64,000 bases of DNA, from the NCBI GenBank assembly GCA_029961055.1, contig JASBVM010000023.1, positions 124,001-188,000 of the forward strand. The letters run 5' to 3'. Below the pieces are notes generated by a model. That model was not told where the DNA came from, did no database searches, and was given only the letters and a program-made list of their open reading frames with translations. Position 1 is the stretch's first letter. Every line of letters starts with the position of its first letter. The stretch is from Bacillota bacterium (lineage in GTDB: Bacteria; Bacillota; Sulfobacillia; JAIMAT01). Shown piece after piece: positions 62,691-64,000 of this stretch. The position numbers and the translations under genes are program-made.

Positions 62691-63934
62691 GCGGCCTCCG
62701 CCCTTTCGCCCGGCCTGGCCGCGCCCCGGGGCTCCGGCCAGCTCTCTCCCGCCCGGGTCGCCTTCTGCAGAAGGCGTGCCGTCAGCGGCTGCGGCTGCCG
62801 TTCCAGGCGCCCGCTCCGGGGGTTCCAACGCCAGAGGGGACGCACCTGCGTCCTCCCCTCCTGCACGTCGACGAGGCTCACCTCGATCACGCGGCGAGAG
62901 CCGTCGCCGAGGCGCGCCTGGTGGAGGACCAGGTCGAGACCGGCGCCCACCTGCTGCAGGATGGCGGCGTAGGGCAGGTCGGTGCCGGCCATGAGGACCA
63001 TGTTGGCCACCCGTTCCAGCGCGTCGGCGCCGGAGTTGGCGTGGAGCGTGCTGAGCGCCCCGTCGTGGCCGGTGTTGAGGGCGGTCAGCCAGTCGAAGGC
63101 CTCCGGACCGCGGAGCTCGCCGATGATGATCCGGTCGGGGCGCATCCGGAGCGCGTTCCGCACCAGGTCGCGGATGGTCACCTCGCCCCTTCCTTCCACG
63201 TTGGCGGGTCGCGCCTCCAGCCGGACCACGTGCTCCTGCTGGAGCACCAGCTCGGCGTCGTCCTCGACGGTGATCAGGCGCTCGCGGCCGCCGGGGATGA
63301 AGCTGGCCAGGGCGTTGAGCGTGGTGGTCTTCCCGGAGCCGGTGCCGCCGCTGACCAGGAGGTTGCAGCGGCTCCGGACCGCCACCGCCAGCCAGCGCGA
63401 GACGGGCTCGCTCCAGGTCCCCAGCTCCACCAGCCGGGCGGGCGTCAGCGGCTCGCGGGAGAACTTCCGGATGGTCAGGTAGGGACCGCCCAGGGCGAGC
63501 GGGGCGATCACCGCGTGGACGCGGGAGCCGTCCGGCAGCCGGGCGTCGACGTAGGGCTGGGAGCGGTCGATGCGCCGTCCCAGCGGCGCCACGATCCGCT
63601 GGATCAACGCCTCGAGGTGGCCCTCGTCGCGGAAGCGGACCGCGGTCGGCTCCAGCTGCCCGAGCCGCTCCACGAAAACCGCCTTGGGGCCGTTGACCAG
63701 GATGTCGTTGACCGTAGGGTCGCGCATCAGGGGCGCCAGCGGGCCGTAGTCGGCCAGCTCATCGCTGATCGCCTCCGCCAGCCGCCGGCGCTCGGCGGGC
63801 TGGCGCAGGCCGTGCTCGGCCAGGAGCCGCGTCTCCACCCAGCGGACCAGCTCCTGGCGGCCTTCCTCGGAACCGCGGGCGGTCTCGAAGAGGCCGGGGG
63901 CGGCGCGCATCAACCCCTCGCGGAGCGTCTCCAC
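62687..63934 (-). CDS. tadA: Tad pilus assembly ATPase, CpaF/TadA family
   Basis: 415 residues from GTG 63934, but the frame stays open to the window edge, so the true start may lie beyond 64000. Secretion ATPase: DPTVNDILVNGPKAVFVERLG split at 72-92, YVDARLPDGSRVHAVIAPLA split at 128-146, Walker A GGTGSGKT (196-203), Walker B-type RPDRIIIGELRGPEAFDWLTAL split across 285-306, and GHDGALSTLHANS. Powers pilus assembly. First known gene of the Tad operon here. Confidence 0.93.
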   Translation of the reverse strand: METLREGLMRAAPGLFETARGSEEGRQELVRWVETRLLAEHGLRQPAERRRLAEAISDELADYGPLAPLMRDPTVNDILVNGPKAVFVERLGQLEPTAVRFRDEGHLEALIQRIVAPLGRRIDRSQPYVDARLPDGSRVHAVIAPLALGGPYLTIRKFSREPLTPARLVELGTWSEPVSRWLAVAVRSRCNLLVSGGTGSGKTTTLNALASFIPGGRERLITVEDDAELVLQQEHVVRLEARPANVEGRGEVTIRDLVRNALRMRPDRIIIGELRGPEAFDWLTALNTGHDGALSTLHANSGADALERVANMVLMAGTDLPYAAILQQVGAGLDLVLHQARLGDGSRRVIEVSLVDVQEGRTQVRPLWRWNPRSGRLERQPQPLTARLLQKATRAGESWPEPRGAARPGERAEAA

Positions 63935-64000
63935 CAGCTCCCAGGGCGGCTCCGGCGCGAGGCCGCCCGCCTCGCTCTCCCCGTCCCTCCGGCTCTGCAG

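Overview
The window is about 64 kb of very GC-rich DNA (around 70% by eye). Nearly every gene lies on the minus strand, in long, tightly packed, translationally coupled operons (many ATGA/GTGA overlaps). The gene content is that of an endospore-forming member of the Bacillota with a high-GC genome: spo0A, spoIVB, the sigF operon, spoVA, the complete spoIIIA operon, spoIIM, spmAB and dacF. It resembles lineages such as Thermaerobacter, Symbiobacterium or Limnochordia, but the species cannot be named from this sequence. No rRNA, tRNA or CRISPR array was seen.

Layout, left to right (transcription runs right to left). (1) 1-8200: partial nicotinate phosphoribosyltransferase, rluB, ridA, spmB/spmA, deoC, a non-homologous end-joining set (ku plus LigD split into ligase and polymerase proteins), scpB and scpA. 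(2) 8200-20950: lysA, spoVAF-E-D-C, a dodecin, sigF, spoIIAB, spoIIAA, dacF, selA, xerD, ald, spoIIM. This is the classical Bacillus order, but spoVAA/spoVAB and drm/pupG are absent, and dodecin and selA occupy those positions. (3) 20950-26700: a DUF3866 protein, an unrecognised protein, two glycosyltransferases and the steB/steA cell-separation pair. (4) 26800-43000: spo0A, spoIVB, recN, argR, nadK, icd, a degenerate DapA-like protein, tlyA, dxs, oapA, an approximately 570-nt structured RNA, ispA, xseB, xseA, folD, nusB, and an Asp23 protein. (5) 43000-49600: spoIIIAH to spoIIIAA and a CD1247-like zinc-ribbon protein. (6) 49700-58600: efp, pepP, apt, glyA, glycine cleavage genes (gcvPB, gcvPA, gcvH, gcvT) and a dienelactone hydrolase. 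(7) 58600-59900: a small island with an IS3 transposase remnant, the only plus-strand gene (LysE-type exporter) and a long inverted repeat. (8) 59900-64000: a Tad/Flp pilus operon.

The most notable element is the gene-free stretch between ispA and oapA. Its position, its length, its local stem-loops and the adjacent OapA-type membrane protein identify it as an OLE RNA gene (Ornate Large Extremophilic RNA). Other points worth attention: gcvPA has lost about 70-75 N-terminal codons with a frame shift at the junction; FolD lacks the residues normally needed for cyclohydrolase activity; the spoVA operon is fronted by a dodecin and a sigma-G-like promoter; and a near-perfect 45-bp inverted repeat lies beside the IS remnant.
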